NCBI GenBank assembly: GCA_002364755.1
Contig: DEZI01000012.1
Coordinates: 1 to 59,926 of the forward strand
Length of the DNA stretch: 59,926 nucleotides
Source: Stenotrophomonas maltophilia
GTDB lineage: Bacteria > Pseudomonadota > Gammaproteobacteria > Xanthomonadales > Xanthomonadaceae
Direction of reading: 5' to 3'
The notes beneath the pieces were generated by a model. It made no database searches and was not told where the DNA came from. It worked only from the letters and a program-made list of their open reading frames with translations. Below, in pieces: positions 41,023 to 50,209 of this stretch. Numbering within the stretch: the stretch's first letter is position 1; every line of letters begins with the position of its first letter. Made by a program: the position numbers and the translations under genes.

Positions 41023-41273
41023 GCACGGGACTCCACACGGGCGGGGTCGATGACGATCCGCTTGGCTTCACTGATACGCAGCGCGAAACGGGTGAACCCG
41101 ACCTGCACCAGCAGCGGTTCACCGCCGACCGGCCCCTTGGCCACCAGGCGCACTTCCTCGCCCCTGACGAAGCCCAGCTCGCGCAGGCGCCGGGCGATGG
41201 GATCGTTGGCATGCAGGTCCTGCACGGAATCGACCACGGCCGGGGTGTGCAGGGGCAGTTCTGACAGCGTCAT
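41019..41273 (-). CDS. feoA: Ferrous iron transport protein FeoA
   Basis: An 84-residue SH3-like protein that assists FeoB. It shows the family pattern ARRLRELGFVRGEEVRLVAKGP and ends in FALRISEAKRIVID. It is the first gene of feoAB plus a small cysteine-rich gene; stop and feoB start overlap (ATGA). A candidate Fur site lies just upstream. Confidence 0.93.
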   Translation of the reverse strand: MTLSELPLHTPAVVDSVQDLHANDPIARRLRELGFVRGEEVRLVAKGPVGGEPLLVQVGFTRFALRISEAKRIVIDPARVESRA

Positions 41274-41292
41274 CTACCGCGATCTCAGCTGG

Positions 41293-41318
41293 ATGTAAAT
41301 GGTTCTCGATTCTAACAT
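41293..41318. promoter_or_regulatory. Candidate Fur box upstream of feoA
   Basis: On the minus strand the sequence includes AGAATCGAGAACCATTTA, which fits three NATWAT-like hexamers loosely, about 20-45 bases before the feoA start. AT-rich sequence stands out here. Assignment is by pattern and by the iron operon. Confidence 0.4.
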
Positions 41319-41392
41319 TCCCGCGTCGCGTCATGGCCCATGGCCAATGGCCCGCTATGATCCATACAGGTATTGAGTAACCCCGGAATCCC

Positions 41393-42181
41393 ATGAACGA
41401 TGCTTTGCTGATCGAGCGCGATGGCGCCGTCCTGACCCTCTGGCTGAACCGGCCGGAGCTGCACAATGCCTTCGACGCGGGCCTGATCGCCCGCCTGACC
41501 GCTGCCCTGGAAGCGGCCGGTCGCGACCCGGCGGTGCGGGTGGTTGTGCTGGCCGGCCACGGCGCGTCCTTCTCCGCCGGTGCCGACCTGCAGTGGATGC
41601 GCGGCATGGCCGCCGCCAGCGAGGCCGAGAACCGCGAGGATTCACTGGCACTGGCATGCCTGATGCGCACCCTGGACGAGCTGCCCAAGCCGACCCTGGC
41701 CCGGGTCCATGGTGCAGCCTTCGGTGGCGGCGTCGGCCTGGTCGCCTGCTGCGACATCGCCATCGCCACCAGCGCGGCCCGTTTCGGCCTTACCGAGAGC
41801 CGCCTGGGCCTGCTGCCGGCGGTCATCTCGCCTTACGTGATCGAGGCCATCGGTCCGCGCCAGGCCCGCCGATGGTTCGCCACCGGCGAACACTTCGATG
41901 CGGAAACCGCCCTGCGCATCGGCCTGGTCCACCAGCTGGTCGAGCCCGAACGCTTGGGCGACGCCGTCCATCGCCAGCTGGCCCTGCTGGACAAGGCCGG
42001 CCCGATTGCCTCGTCTTCGGCCAAGGAACTGGTCCGCCAGGTCCGCGACAGCCACGACCGTGACACGCTGGATCGCGACAATGCCGCCCTGATCGCGCGC
42101 CTGCGGGTGTCGGCCGAGGGCCAGGAAGGGCTGGGCGCCTTTCTCGACAAGCGCGCGCCGCACTGGGTGACGGAGGCCTGA
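41393..42181 (+). CDS. liuC: Enoyl-CoA hydratase, probable methylglutaconyl-CoA hydratase
   Basis: A 262-residue crotonase-fold protein. The oxyanion-hole segments are GHGASFSAGADLQWMRGM and GAAFGGGVGLVACCD, with the later RFGLTESRLGLLPA. With an HMG-CoA lyase gene two genes downstream, the likely reaction is 3-methylglutaconyl-CoA to HMG-CoA in leucine breakdown. The other leucine genes (isovaleryl-CoA dehydrogenase and the carboxylase) are not in the window. The VOC gene starts one base after its stop. Confidence 0.85.
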   Translation: MNDALLIERDGAVLTLWLNRPELHNAFDAGLIARLTAALEAAGRDPAVRVVVLAGHGASFSAGADLQWMRGMAAASEAENREDSLALACLMRTLDELPKPTLARVHGAAFGGGVGLVACCDIAIATSAARFGLTESRLGLLPAVISPYVIEAIGPRQARRWFATGEHFDAETALRIGLVHQLVEPERLGDAVHRQLALLDKAGPIASSSAKELVRQVRDSHDRDTLDRDNAALIARLRVSAEGQEGLGAFLDKRAPHWVTEA

Positions 42182-42182
42182 C

Positions 42183-42569
42183 ATGCTCGACCACATCGGC
42201 CTGTGCAGCGCCGACCTGCCACGCAGCAAGGCGTTCTTCCTGCAGGCACTGGCGCCGCTGGGCATCGGCCTGGTGATGGAAGTGACCGCCGAGCAGACCG
42301 GCGACCACGACCACGTGGGCTTCGGCAGCAACGGCAAGCCAATCTTCTGGATCGGCAACGGCGGCAGCCCCAGCCAAGGCGTGCACGTGGCCTTCGCCTG
42401 CGGCAGCCGCGCCGAGGTCGATGCCTTCCACGCCGCCGCACTGGCAGCCGGGGGCCGCGACAACGGCGCCCCGGGCCTGCGCCCGTGGTACCACCCCGAC
42501 TACTACGGCGCCTTCGTGATCTGCCCCGATGGCAACAACATCGAAGCGGTCTGCCACCGCCCGGACTGA
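42183..42569 (+). CDS. VOC-superfamily (glyoxalase-like) protein
   Basis: A 128-residue protein with the betaalphabetabetabeta pattern of the vicinal oxygen chelate fold (MLDHIGLCSADLPRSKAFF and ending YYGAFVICPDGNNIEAVCH). The histidine near the start and the glutamate at the end match usual metal ligands. It lies between two leucine-catabolism genes without gaps, so a supporting role there is possible. The substrate is unknown. Confidence 0.85.
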   Translation: MLDHIGLCSADLPRSKAFFLQALAPLGIGLVMEVTAEQTGDHDHVGFGSNGKPIFWIGNGGSPSQGVHVAFACGSRAEVDAFHAAALAAGGRDNGAPGLRPWYHPDYYGAFVICPDGNNIEAVCHRPD

Positions 42570-42728
42570 TTCGCGCGCAGGAATGTGGCCGCTTTCGCGG
42601 CCGACCTGCGTATCCCTGTTGGCAGCCCGGTGGAGACTGGGCCGCCCCCGTTCTCCAGGAACCCCCGTGATCGCACCCGCTTCCGCACCTGCCGCCCGCC
42701 CCACCCTGCCCGCCATGGAGGTGCGCCG

Positions 42729-43622
42729 ATGAGCGATTTCGTCCGCATCGTGGAAGTGGGCCCGCGTGACGGTCTGCAGAACGAAAAGCAGGCGGTGGCC
42801 ACCGCCGACAAGATCGCCCTGATCGACCGCTTGTCCGCCACCGGCCTGCGCACCATCGAAGCGACCAGCTTCGTCAGCCCGCGCTGGGTCCCGCAGCTGG
42901 CCGATGCGGCCGAGGTCTATGCCGGCATCGACCGCCGCCCCGGCATCGCCTACCCGGTGCTGGTCCCCAACGAGCAGGGCTATGACCGTGCGCGCGCCGT
43001 GGGCGTGCAGGAAGTGGCGGTATTCACCGCTGCCTCCGAGGCCTTCAACCGCACCAACACCAATGCCGGCATCGACGAGTCGCTGGCCCGGTTCGCGCCG
43101 GTCCTGCGCCGTGCCGCCGAGGACGGGGTGCGCGTGCGCGGCTACGTCTCCACTGTGCTCGGCTGCCCCTACCAGGGAGAAGTGCCGCTGGCCGACGTGG
43201 TGCGCGTGGCGCGTTCCCTGCACGAGATGGGCTGCTACGAAATCTCGCTGGGCGATACCATCGGCGTCGGCACCCCGCAGAAGGCGCGGGCCATGCTGAA
43301 GGCGGTCGCCGCCGAGATCCCGATGAGCGCTCTGGCCGTGCACTTCCACGATACCTACGGCCAGGCCGTCGCCAACATCGCCAGCTGCCTGGAGGAAGGC
43401 GTGCGCGTGGTCGACAGCGCGGTGTCCGGCGCCGGCGGCTGCCCCTATGCCAAGGGCGCCAGCGGCAACGTGGCCAGCGAGGACGTGGTCTACCTGCTGC
43501 AGGGCCTGGGCCTGGAATGCGGCGTGGACCTGCCGGCCCTGGCGGAAACCGGGCGCTGGCTGGCCGGCCTGCTCGGTCGCGCCACCGCAAGCCGGGTCGG
43601 GCAGGCCCTGGCGGCGACATGA
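42729..43622 (+). CDS. liuE: Hydroxymethylglutaryl-CoA lyase
   Basis: A 297-residue TIM-barrel enzyme that splits HMG-CoA to acetoacetate and acetyl-CoA, the last step of leucine breakdown. The motif VGPRDGLQNEK holds the catalytic Arg-Asp, HFHDTYGQA the metal histidines, and SGAGGCPYAKGASGN the catalytic cysteine loop. The ATG at 42729 (MSDFVRIVEVGPRDG) is the normal start. Its stop overlaps the start of the GGDEF-EAL gene (ATGA). Confidence 0.94.
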   Translation: MSDFVRIVEVGPRDGLQNEKQAVATADKIALIDRLSATGLRTIEATSFVSPRWVPQLADAAEVYAGIDRRPGIAYPVLVPNEQGYDRARAVGVQEVAVFTAASEAFNRTNTNAGIDESLARFAPVLRRAAEDGVRVRGYVSTVLGCPYQGEVPLADVVRVARSLHEMGCYEISLGDTIGVGTPQKARAMLKAVAAEIPMSALAVHFHDTYGQAVANIASCLEEGVRVVDSAVSGAGGCPYAKGASGNVASEDVVYLLQGLGLECGVDLPALAETGRWLAGLLGRATASRVGQALAAT

Positions 43623-46078
43623 ACGACAGCGGCCCGCGCGACGTTCCGGCCTACGGCGAAGCATCCGCCGTGACCGACGACGCGCTGGCCGCACTGCAGG
43701 CCGCGTTGGCGGGCGCCCCGCCCGCCGCGCAGGCACGCCTGCTGCGCCAGGCGATGGAGGCACTGATCGACGCCCGCCTGCGCATGGGCGAGGCACAGGA
43801 GCGTTACGCCGCCCTGTTCGATGCGGTGCCCGACCCGGTCAGCATCCTCAGCGCCGATGGCGTGGTGCTGGACGTCAACCGGGCCGGTGTCCATGCCTAT
43901 GACCGCCCCCGCGAGGCCATCGTCGGCCAGCCGATCGAACTGCTCAATCCCGACCTGCCCAGCGACCACCTGCAGCCGGTCTGGGAAGCGCTGAACCGCG
44001 GTGACACCTATGTCATCGAAGTGACCAACATGCGCGGCGATGGCAGCCGCTTCCCGGTAGAGGTGCATTCGGCCAGCTTCCAGGACCGTGGCCAGCCCTG
44101 CATCGTGGCTGTGGCGCGCGACCTGAGCGGCCGCTGGCGTGCCGAATCGCGCTACCGCCTGCTGATGGAATCGATCGACAAGGGCGTGATCCTGTTCGAC
44201 CGCACCCTGCGGGTGATCTCGGCCAACCCGGCCGCGCATCGCATCCTCGGCATCGCCACCAACGGCAATCCCTTCGACACCCTGCTCGACCCCGAGGCCT
44301 GGCTGATCGTCGACGAGCATGGCAACACCCTCACCCAGGCACAGTGGCCGGCCATCCGCTGCTTCCAGGCCGGGCGGGTCATCCGCAGCACGATCATCGG
44401 CCTGTACCACCGCCCGCGCGGGCGCATGCTGTGGCTGTCGACCACCAACGTGCCGGTGTTCGGCACCGGCTGCGACCAGGCCGACCATGTCTATTCGATG
44501 TTCAGCGACATCACCGAGCTGAAGCGCAACAACCTGCTGTTCGCGCGGGCGCAGTCGCTGGCGCACATCGGCGGCTGGGAATGGGACCGCAGCCTGCAGC
44601 GCCTGTACCTGACCGACGAGGCGCGTCGCATCGTCGGCCAGCCCGACGACCTGCAGGACATGACCGACCTGCTGGACTGCCTGCGCAGCGATGACCGCGC
44701 CTCCCTGCAGCAGGCCCTGGCCGACACCATCGAACACCGCAGCAGCTTCGGCCTGGAACTGCAGGGCCAGCGCCGCGACGGCCACTCGTTCTGGATCCGG
44801 ATGATCGGCGAGGTCTCCACCGGTGACGTCGATGCCGCGCGCATCACCGGCACGGTGCAGGACATCACCGAACGCAAGCAGGCCGAAGAGACCCTGCGCG
44901 TGCAGGCGCGCACCGACCCGCTGACCGGCATCATGAACCGCGATGCGGTGCTCACCGACCTCGGCGTGCGCATGGGCAGCCCGGGCCACGACCGGGTGGC
45001 GGTGCTGTACATCGACCTGGACCGCTTCAAGGTGGTCAACGACCTGCTCGGCCACAACGCCGGCGACGAGCTGCTGATCGAAGCGACCCGGCGCATCGCC
45101 ACGGCCATCGGCACCGAAGGCCTCCTCGCCCGCTTCGGTGGCGACGAGTTCCTGGTGATCTGCGACCTGCGCGACCAGCCCGACCAGGCCGAGCAACTGG
45201 CCGAACACATCACCGCCGCGTTCTCCCCGCCCTTCAGGCTGGGCAGCGACGAGTTCCAGGTAACCGCCAGCATCGGTATCGCCAAGGCCCCGGGCGACGG
45301 CGACCGCCCGCAGCAGCTGATCCAGAACGCCGACACCGCCATGTACGAGTGCAAGCGCCGCACCCGCAACGGCTGGCACGTGTTCTCGCAGGAACTGGCC
45401 GAGCGCCAGAACGACCGCCTGCAGATCGAGAGCCGGCTGCACAAGGCGCTGGACGGCGATGAGTTCCGCCTGGTCTACCAGCCGCAGATCAACCTGCGCA
45501 CAGGCGCCATCACCGGCTGCGAGGCGCTGATGCGCTGGCACAACGGCCAGCTGGGGCAGATGCGCCCGGACCTGTTCATCGGCCACGCCGAGCACACCGG
45601 CGACATCGTGCGGATCGGCCAGTGGGCGCTGCGCGAGGCCTGCCGGCAGGTGCGGCAATGGCAGGATGATGGCCTGGAGACAATGCGGGTGGCGGTCAAC
45701 GTGTCCTGGCGGCAGTTCGTCGGCGAGGACCTGGCCCGCTGGGTACGCCAGGTGCTGGACGAGTTCGAGTTGCCCGGCACGGTGCTGGAACTGGAGTTCA
45801 CCGAGCGGGTGCTGATCGAGGACGCACCGGACACCCTGCGCACCTTCGCCCGCCTGCGCGAGATGGGCGTGATGCTGACCATCGACGACTTCGGCGAGGG
45901 CTACAGCGCGCTGAACTACCTGCGCCGGCTGCCGATCCACGGCCTGAAGCTGAGCCAGCTGTTCGTCGAGGGCATCCCCCGCAACCGCTCGGACGTGGCG
46001 GTGTGCGAGGCGGTCTGCGCGATCGCCCGCAGCCTGGGCCTGGGGGTGGTGGCCGAGGGCGTGGAGACCGAAGCGTAG
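43619..46078 (+). CDS. PAS-GGDEF-EAL protein, truncated by an amber codon
   Basis: 819 residues to TAG 46076-46078. PAS domains at about residues 60-185, 186-300 and 310-430 are followed by GGDEF (RFGGDEF intact, no obvious RxxD inhibitory site) and EAL (CEALMRW). In the EAL domain DDFGEGYS is kept, but the usual KxD motif reads LKLSQLFV, so the aspartate is serine. Coding continues in frame after the TAG for 44 codons (RQCLLGLGVSVGQGFLFAP…) to 46213. That segment is the normal end of an EAL domain, so the TAG replaces a probable glutamine. It likely makes cyclic di-GMP; hydrolysis is doubtful. The start overlaps liuE by 4 bases. Confidence 0.88.
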   Translation: MNDSGPRDVPAYGEASAVTDDALAALQAALAGAPPAAQARLLRQAMEALIDARLRMGEAQERYAALFDAVPDPVSILSADGVVLDVNRAGVHAYDRPREAIVGQPIELLNPDLPSDHLQPVWEALNRGDTYVIEVTNMRGDGSRFPVEVHSASFQDRGQPCIVAVARDLSGRWRAESRYRLLMESIDKGVILFDRTLRVISANPAAHRILGIATNGNPFDTLLDPEAWLIVDEHGNTLTQAQWPAIRCFQAGRVIRSTIIGLYHRPRGRMLWLSTTNVPVFGTGCDQADHVYSMFSDITELKRNNLLFARAQSLAHIGGWEWDRSLQRLYLTDEARRIVGQPDDLQDMTDLLDCLRSDDRASLQQALADTIEHRSSFGLELQGQRRDGHSFWIRMIGEVSTGDVDAARITGTVQDITERKQAEETLRVQARTDPLTGIMNRDAVLTDLGVRMGSPGHDRVAVLYIDLDRFKVVNDLLGHNAGDELLIEATRRIATAIGTEGLLARFGGDEFLVICDLRDQPDQAEQLAEHITAAFSPPFRLGSDEFQVTASIGIAKAPGDGDRPQQLIQNADTAMYECKRRTRNGWHVFSQELAERQNDRLQIESRLHKALDGDEFRLVYQPQINLRTGAITGCEALMRWHNGQLGQMRPDLFIGHAEHTGDIVRIGQWALREACRQVRQWQDDGLETMRVAVNVSWRQFVGEDLARWVRQVLDEFELPGTVLELEFTERVLIEDAPDTLRTFARLREMGVMLTIDDFGEGYSALNYLRRLPIHGLKLSQLFVEGIPRNRSDVAVCEAVCAIARSLGLGVVAEGVETEA

Positions 46079-46209
46079 CGCCAGTGCCTGCTGGGTTTGG
46101 GGGTGAGCGTCGGCCAAGGCTTCCTGTTCGCCCCGGGCCTGCCCGCCGGCGAGTTCGAGCGGCGGCTGCGCGGGCGCGACCTGCCCGGCATGGCCCGGGG
46201 CGTGGCCGA

Positions 46210-46280
46210 GTAGAGCCAGGCCATGCCTGGCTGCGGTGCACCGGGGAGTCGACAAATAGAGCCAGGCCATGCCTGGCGGC
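46210..46280 (+). repeat. Two tandem SMAG-like palindromes
   Basis: GTAGAGCCAGGCCATGCCTG at 46210, providing the original stop of the GGDEF-EAL gene, and a copy with head ATAG at 46256. Both are followed by the same GGTGCACCGGGG tail. Confidence 0.8.
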
Positions 46281-46377
46281 GGTGCACCGGGGCGCATAAC
46301 GCTTTGCAGCAGCGCACAACAGCGCGCGCCGTGGCTTCCGTTAGAATCGGCGGTTCTCGAACCTGCAGGACCGTTCA

Positions 46378-47148
46378 ATGCAGCTGTCTTCCGTACGTGC
46401 CGTGATCACCGGCGGCGTCTCCGGCCTCGGCCTGGCCGTGGCCCACCACCTGGTCGCCAACGGCGGCAAGGTCGCCCTGTTCGATCTCAACGACGACAAG
46501 GGCGCGGCCGCCGTGGTCGAGCTGGGTGCCGGCTCGGCCCGCTACTTCAACGTCAACGTCAGCGATGAGGTGGCCGTGGCCGCGGCCATCGACCAGGCCC
46601 ACGACTTCCTCGGCGGCCTGAACGTGGCGATGAACTGCGCCGGCATTCTCGGTGCCGGCCGCGTGCTGGGCAAAGAGGGTCCGATGCCGCTGGCCGGCTT
46701 CCAGGGCACGGTGATGGTCAACCTGGTCGGCAGCTTCAACGTGGCCAAGGCCGCGGCCAACCGCATGCAGCACAACGAGGCCGGCGACGACGGCGAGCGC
46801 GGGGTGATCATCAACACCGCCAGCATCGCCGCCTACGAAGGCCAGATCGGCCAGGCCGCCTATGCCGCCAGCAAGGGCGGCGTGGTGTCGATGACCCTGC
46901 CGATGGCCCGCGAGCTCTCGCGCTTCGGCATCCGCGTCAACACCATCGCACCGGGCGTGTTCTGGACGCCGATGGTGGACGGCATGCCCGAGGCCGTGCA
47001 GCAGTCGCTGGCCGCCTCCATCCCGTTCCCGTCGCGCTTGGGCAAGCCGGATGATTTCGCCAGCCTGGTCGGCTTCATCCTCGGCAACACCTATCTCAAC
47101 GGCGAGACCATCCGCCTGGACGGCGCTACCCGCCTCGCTCCGAAGTGA
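46378..47148 (+). CDS. Short-chain dehydrogenase, 3-hydroxyacyl-CoA dehydrogenase type
   Basis: A 256-residue SDR. It has ITGGVSGLGLAVA near the start, MNCAGILGAGRVLGKEGP, the catalytic serine in NTASIAAYEGQ and YAASK, and VNTIAPGVFWTPMVDGMP. This pattern is typical of the HSD17B10/FadB2x-like branch acting on 3-hydroxyacyl-CoA, including branched-chain intermediates. The substrate is inferred from the family. Confidence 0.85.
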   Translation: MQLSSVRAVITGGVSGLGLAVAHHLVANGGKVALFDLNDDKGAAAVVELGAGSARYFNVNVSDEVAVAAAIDQAHDFLGGLNVAMNCAGILGAGRVLGKEGPMPLAGFQGTVMVNLVGSFNVAKAAANRMQHNEAGDDGERGVIINTASIAAYEGQIGQAAYAASKGGVVSMTLPMARELSRFGIRVNTIAPGVFWTPMVDGMPEAVQQSLAASIPFPSRLGKPDDFASLVGFILGNTYLNGETIRLDGATRLAPK

Positions 47149-47196
47149 TTCCCCCGGGCGCCGGGACGGCGCCCACCCCCAACGACCAACAACATC

Positions 47197-47763
47197 ATGA
47201 AAGCCAACGACATCAAGAAGGGCAACGTCGTCGAGTACAACAACGGCGTGTACCAGATCCGCGACATCGAGCGCAGCTCGCCGCAGGGCCGCGGCGGCAA
47301 CGTCCGCTTCCGCTTCATCATGTACAGCGTGCCGGGCGGCAACAAGCTCGATGCCAGCTTCGATGCCGACGACAACCTGGTCGAAGTCGAACTGCTGCGC
47401 CGCCAGTCCACCTATTCGTACAAGGACGGCGATGCGTTCGTGTTCCTCGATGACGAGGATTACACCCCCTACACCCTCGACGCCGACGTGATCGGTGACG
47501 ACGCCGGCTACATCACCGACGGGCTGACCGGCATCTACGTGCAGGTCATCGACGAGCAGCCGGTGGCGATCCAGCTGCCCGCCTCGGTCGTGCTGGAAGT
47601 GATCGAGACCCCGCCGGAACTGAAGGGCGGCACCGCCACCAAGCGCCCGAAGCCGGCCAAGCTGAACACCGGCATCGAAATCATGGTGCCGGAGTACATC
47701 GCCAACGGTGAACGTGTGCTGGTGAACACCGCCACCGGCGAATTCGCCGGCCGCGCGGACTAA
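47197..47763 (+). CDS. efpL: Elongation factor P-like protein
   Basis: A 188-residue, three-domain EF-P paralogue (YeiP/EfpL group). The loop that reaches the peptidyl-transferase centre reads SSPQGRGGNVRF (residues 27-38), with an arginine in place of the modified lysine of EF-P. The C-terminal signature GIEIMVPEYIANGERVLVNTATGEFAGR is present. It eases ribosome stalling at proline stretches and some other motifs. Another name is yeiP. Confidence 0.9.
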   Translation: MKANDIKKGNVVEYNNGVYQIRDIERSSPQGRGGNVRFRFIMYSVPGGNKLDASFDADDNLVEVELLRRQSTYSYKDGDAFVFLDDEDYTPYTLDADVIGDDAGYITDGLTGIYVQVIDEQPVAIQLPASVVLEVIETPPELKGGTATKRPKPAKLNTGIEIMVPEYIANGERVLVNTATGEFAGRAD

Positions 47764-47772
47764 GTACCCCGC

Positions 47773-47882
47773 GCCTGGCGTGGCCTGGCGCTACCGTCCT
47801 TGTGTGGAGCCGAGCCCATGCTCGGCTGCTTCTGCTGATGCATCGCGGGCGAGGCGCAGCCGAGCATTGGTTCGGCTCTACA
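47773..47882. repeat. Three SMAG-type palindromes
   Basis: A copy ending CTAC near 47794, one starting at 47805 with altered head (GGAG), and one ending GGTTCGGCTCTAC at 47882, between efpL and the lipoprotein gene. Confidence 0.7.
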
Positions 47883-47891
47883 AGATTGCGC

Positions 47892-48356
47892 TTATTTACC
47901 ACCGAAGTTGCCGCAGCCGTGGTACTGGTGCGCGCCGATGGTCAGCATCGCCTTGGCCTCGAATGATTCGCCGCTCATGCCGTCCTGGCAGGTGGTGCGC
48001 TGGAAGCTCAGCTTGATGGGCGTGCCATCGGCGGCCTTGCCGGCCCAGCCATCGGCGCCCGCGGTGGGTGCGGCAACCTGGAAACGGCGCTCGCCATAGT
48101 CCATCTCGACCTGCAGGCCTGGCGCCTCGCCGTCGACCACGGCCAGCCAGCCGGGTTCGTTGCCGCTGGCACGGAAGGCCGCGGTGCCTGCGCTGCCGTT
48201 GCCTTCGGTTTCGCTTGCGACGGCACTGTCCGCCGCCGGCCCAGGCACGGCCGCTGGCAGGTCGGCGCCTGCCGCTGCGGCGGGCGCTGGTGCCGGCTGG
48301 CACGCGGTGATGATGATGCCCAGGGAGGCAGCCAACAGGCTGGGAGCTGTACGCAT
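47892..48356 (-). CDS. COG3650-type lipoprotein
   Basis: A 154-residue protein. The signal sequence ends in a lipobox ITAC (Cys19), followed by a proline/alanine-rich spacer. The C-terminal domain begins RASGNEPGWLAVV and contains two cysteines (TTCQDGMSG, YHGCGNFGG), typical of small envelope proteins of this group. Function unknown. The ATG at 48356 begins the signal sequence. Confidence 0.8.
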   Translation of the reverse strand: MRTAPSLLAASLGIIITACQPAPAPAAAAGADLPAAVPGPAADSAVASETEGNGSAGTAAFRASGNEPGWLAVVDGEAPGLQVEMDYGERRFQVAAPTAGADGWAGKAADGTPIKLSFQRTTCQDGMSGESFEAKAMLTIGAHQYHGCGNFGGK

Positions 48357-48457
48357 GGCTCGACTCCTTGTCGATACTGCTGAGGACGCCTGACCGTACC
48401 ACCTTGGCAACGGCAGGGCCTGAAAGCCGCCTGACCGCAGCCCCGTGCAGGCGGCAA

Positions 48458-50209
48458 TCAGCGAACGGCCACGCCCGCTGCCTGCTCCCGCATTCGATGA
48501 CCGAGTGCGGCCAGGTTGGCATCGATGTCATCCAGCTCCTGCCGTTGTCCGGCAGGCAGCTCTGCCCGCAGTTGCTGGCGCAGCGACTGCCAGGCGGGTA
48601 CGGCCGCGGCACTGGCGGCGGTCACGGCTTCGGCGACCACGGCCTGCTCCTCGGCAAGCGGCAACCCGTACCCGGCCTCGGCCAGCAGCCGGCCTGGCCG
48701 CAGCCACTGCCCGCTCTGTTCCAGCAGGCCACGCAGCTGCGCGGTTGCCGGGCCGTCCGGCGCCGCCAGCAGGCGACGCTTCAAGGTATCGCGCGCGCGC
48801 AGCTCGGCGCGGCGCTGCGCGGCCTGCTCCAGCAGCAGCAACCCGGCGCTGGCGCGCACATCGCCCTGCTCCAGCCACGGCGCGCGCTGCCGCGCGGGCA
48901 GCTTCAGCCAGCCCCGAACGTCTGCCGCTGGCAGTGCACTCTGTGCCGCCGCGACCGCAAACAGCTGCTGGTAATGATCGCGTGCCGATGCGAAGTAGTA
49001 GCCCTGCGCCTGCGCAGTGGCAGGATCATCCAGCACCCGCGCATCCAGCACCTCCAGCCGCGCCAGACGGCGGCGCAGGCCACGCGGGCTCAGCTGGGCC
49101 AGGCCCGCCTCGCCCAACCGCGGCACGCCGGCCTGCAGCAGCTTGGCCGTTTCCACCGCACAGTTGTTGCTGACGAAGTAATAGCGCCCGTCATAGCTCC
49201 AGTGCACCTGCGCAGTGCGCTCGAGCAGGCTGGCGACCTCGCTGTGGTCGAGCTTCAACGGCAACGACTGCAGGCCACGCAGCTCGACCTTGGTGTACTC
49301 GTCCACCACCTGCTGCAGCGGCAGCACGTACAGGCGCGAGGGATAGCCGCCGGTCAGGCCGCGCCAGTTGGAAATCTGCACGTCGCCGACGAAGGCGCGG
49401 AAGGACAGGACACGGTGGTACTGCAGATCCAGCCGGCAGTCGGGCCCCGGCACGCGGCCCGGGCGGCAGATCACCAGCCGCAGCATGCTGTGGCCCCAGC
49501 GGCTCATCGGCTGCGCACTGCCTTCGGCCAGCAGGTAGTCCACGGCGTAGACGCGCGAAGGGTCCAGCTGCAGCAGGGACGCGGCGCCCTCCTCCTCCTC
49601 GGCCTGCAGCAGCGGCACGGTACGCTCGCACTGCGTCGTCGGCAGCGACGGCGGCGTCCCGAAGTGCTGCTGGTACCACCGCGCCATGGCCGGCCGGCGA
49701 CAGGCGAATTCGGCATCGAGGACGAAGCGCTCGGCATTCACCGCCAGGTATTCGGCGGGGTCCTGCAGCTCGTAGGGATCCGGGCTGCGGTCGCTGAAAT
49801 GATTGGCGCCACGCCCCAGGTGCCACGGCCTGCGCTGCCAGCCGGCCAGGTCGCGCCAGCGCGCGCTGCGCGACCAGTTCGCGCCGCTGCTGTCGGCAAC
49901 GTGGGTCAGTTCATGGATCATTGCGCTGCGGCGCGCACGGCGCGCACCTGCCTGGCTGTCATCCAGCAGGTCCAGGCGCAGGGCGATGCGCCCGGCGAAT
50001 GCGCGGCCGTGTACCTGAGCCGGCAGATCATCGCGCCACGACACCCGCACCTGCGCGGGCAAGGCACGCAGCAGGCCATCCGGCAGCAGCGCCTGCACGT
50101 CCTCCAGCGTCTGCCGGGCAAGGTGCTGCTGCGGCTCGCTCAGTCCGGCCGGGTCGAGCTGCAGGCGATCGGCGGCGTGCACGGCATGCGCGATCAGCAG
50201 TAGCGCCAC
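48458..50209 (-). CDS. DUF4105-family envelope protein with HExxH motif
   Basis: About 583 residues from GTG 50209. The N-terminal part has the zinc-peptidase-like motif IHELTHVADSS near residue 100. The DUF4105 core includes MSRWGHSMLRLVIC and YFVSNNCAVETAKLLQAG, with conserved histidine and cysteine. A helical C-terminal region follows. The short hydrophobic start (ALLLIAHAVHAA) is a weak signal peptide, and no ribosome-binding site is clear because the start lies inside a SMAG palindrome. The adjacent upstream gene is a DUF2388 protein, a pairing also seen in pseudomonads. Confidence 0.75.
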   Translation of the reverse strand: MALLLIAHAVHAADRLQLDPAGLSEPQQHLARQTLEDVQALLPDGLLRALPAQVRVSWRDDLPAQVHGRAFAGRIALRLDLLDDSQAGARRARRSAMIHELTHVADSSGANWSRSARWRDLAGWQRRPWHLGRGANHFSDRSPDPYELQDPAEYLAVNAERFVLDAEFACRRPAMARWYQQHFGTPPSLPTTQCERTVPLLQAEEEEGAASLLQLDPSRVYAVDYLLAEGSAQPMSRWGHSMLRLVICRPGRVPGPDCRLDLQYHRVLSFRAFVGDVQISNWRGLTGGYPSRLYVLPLQQVVDEYTKVELRGLQSLPLKLDHSEVASLLERTAQVHWSYDGRYYFVSNNCAVETAKLLQAGVPRLGEAGLAQLSPRGLRRRLARLEVLDARVLDDPATAQAQGYYFASARDHYQQLFAVAAAQSALPAADVRGWLKLPARQRAPWLEQGDVRASAGLLLLEQAAQRRAELRARDTLKRRLLAAPDGPATAQLRGLLEQSGQWLRPGRLLAEAGYGLPLAEEQAVVAEAVTAASAAAVPAWQSLRQQLRAELPAGQRQELDDIDANLAALGHRMREQAAGVAVR

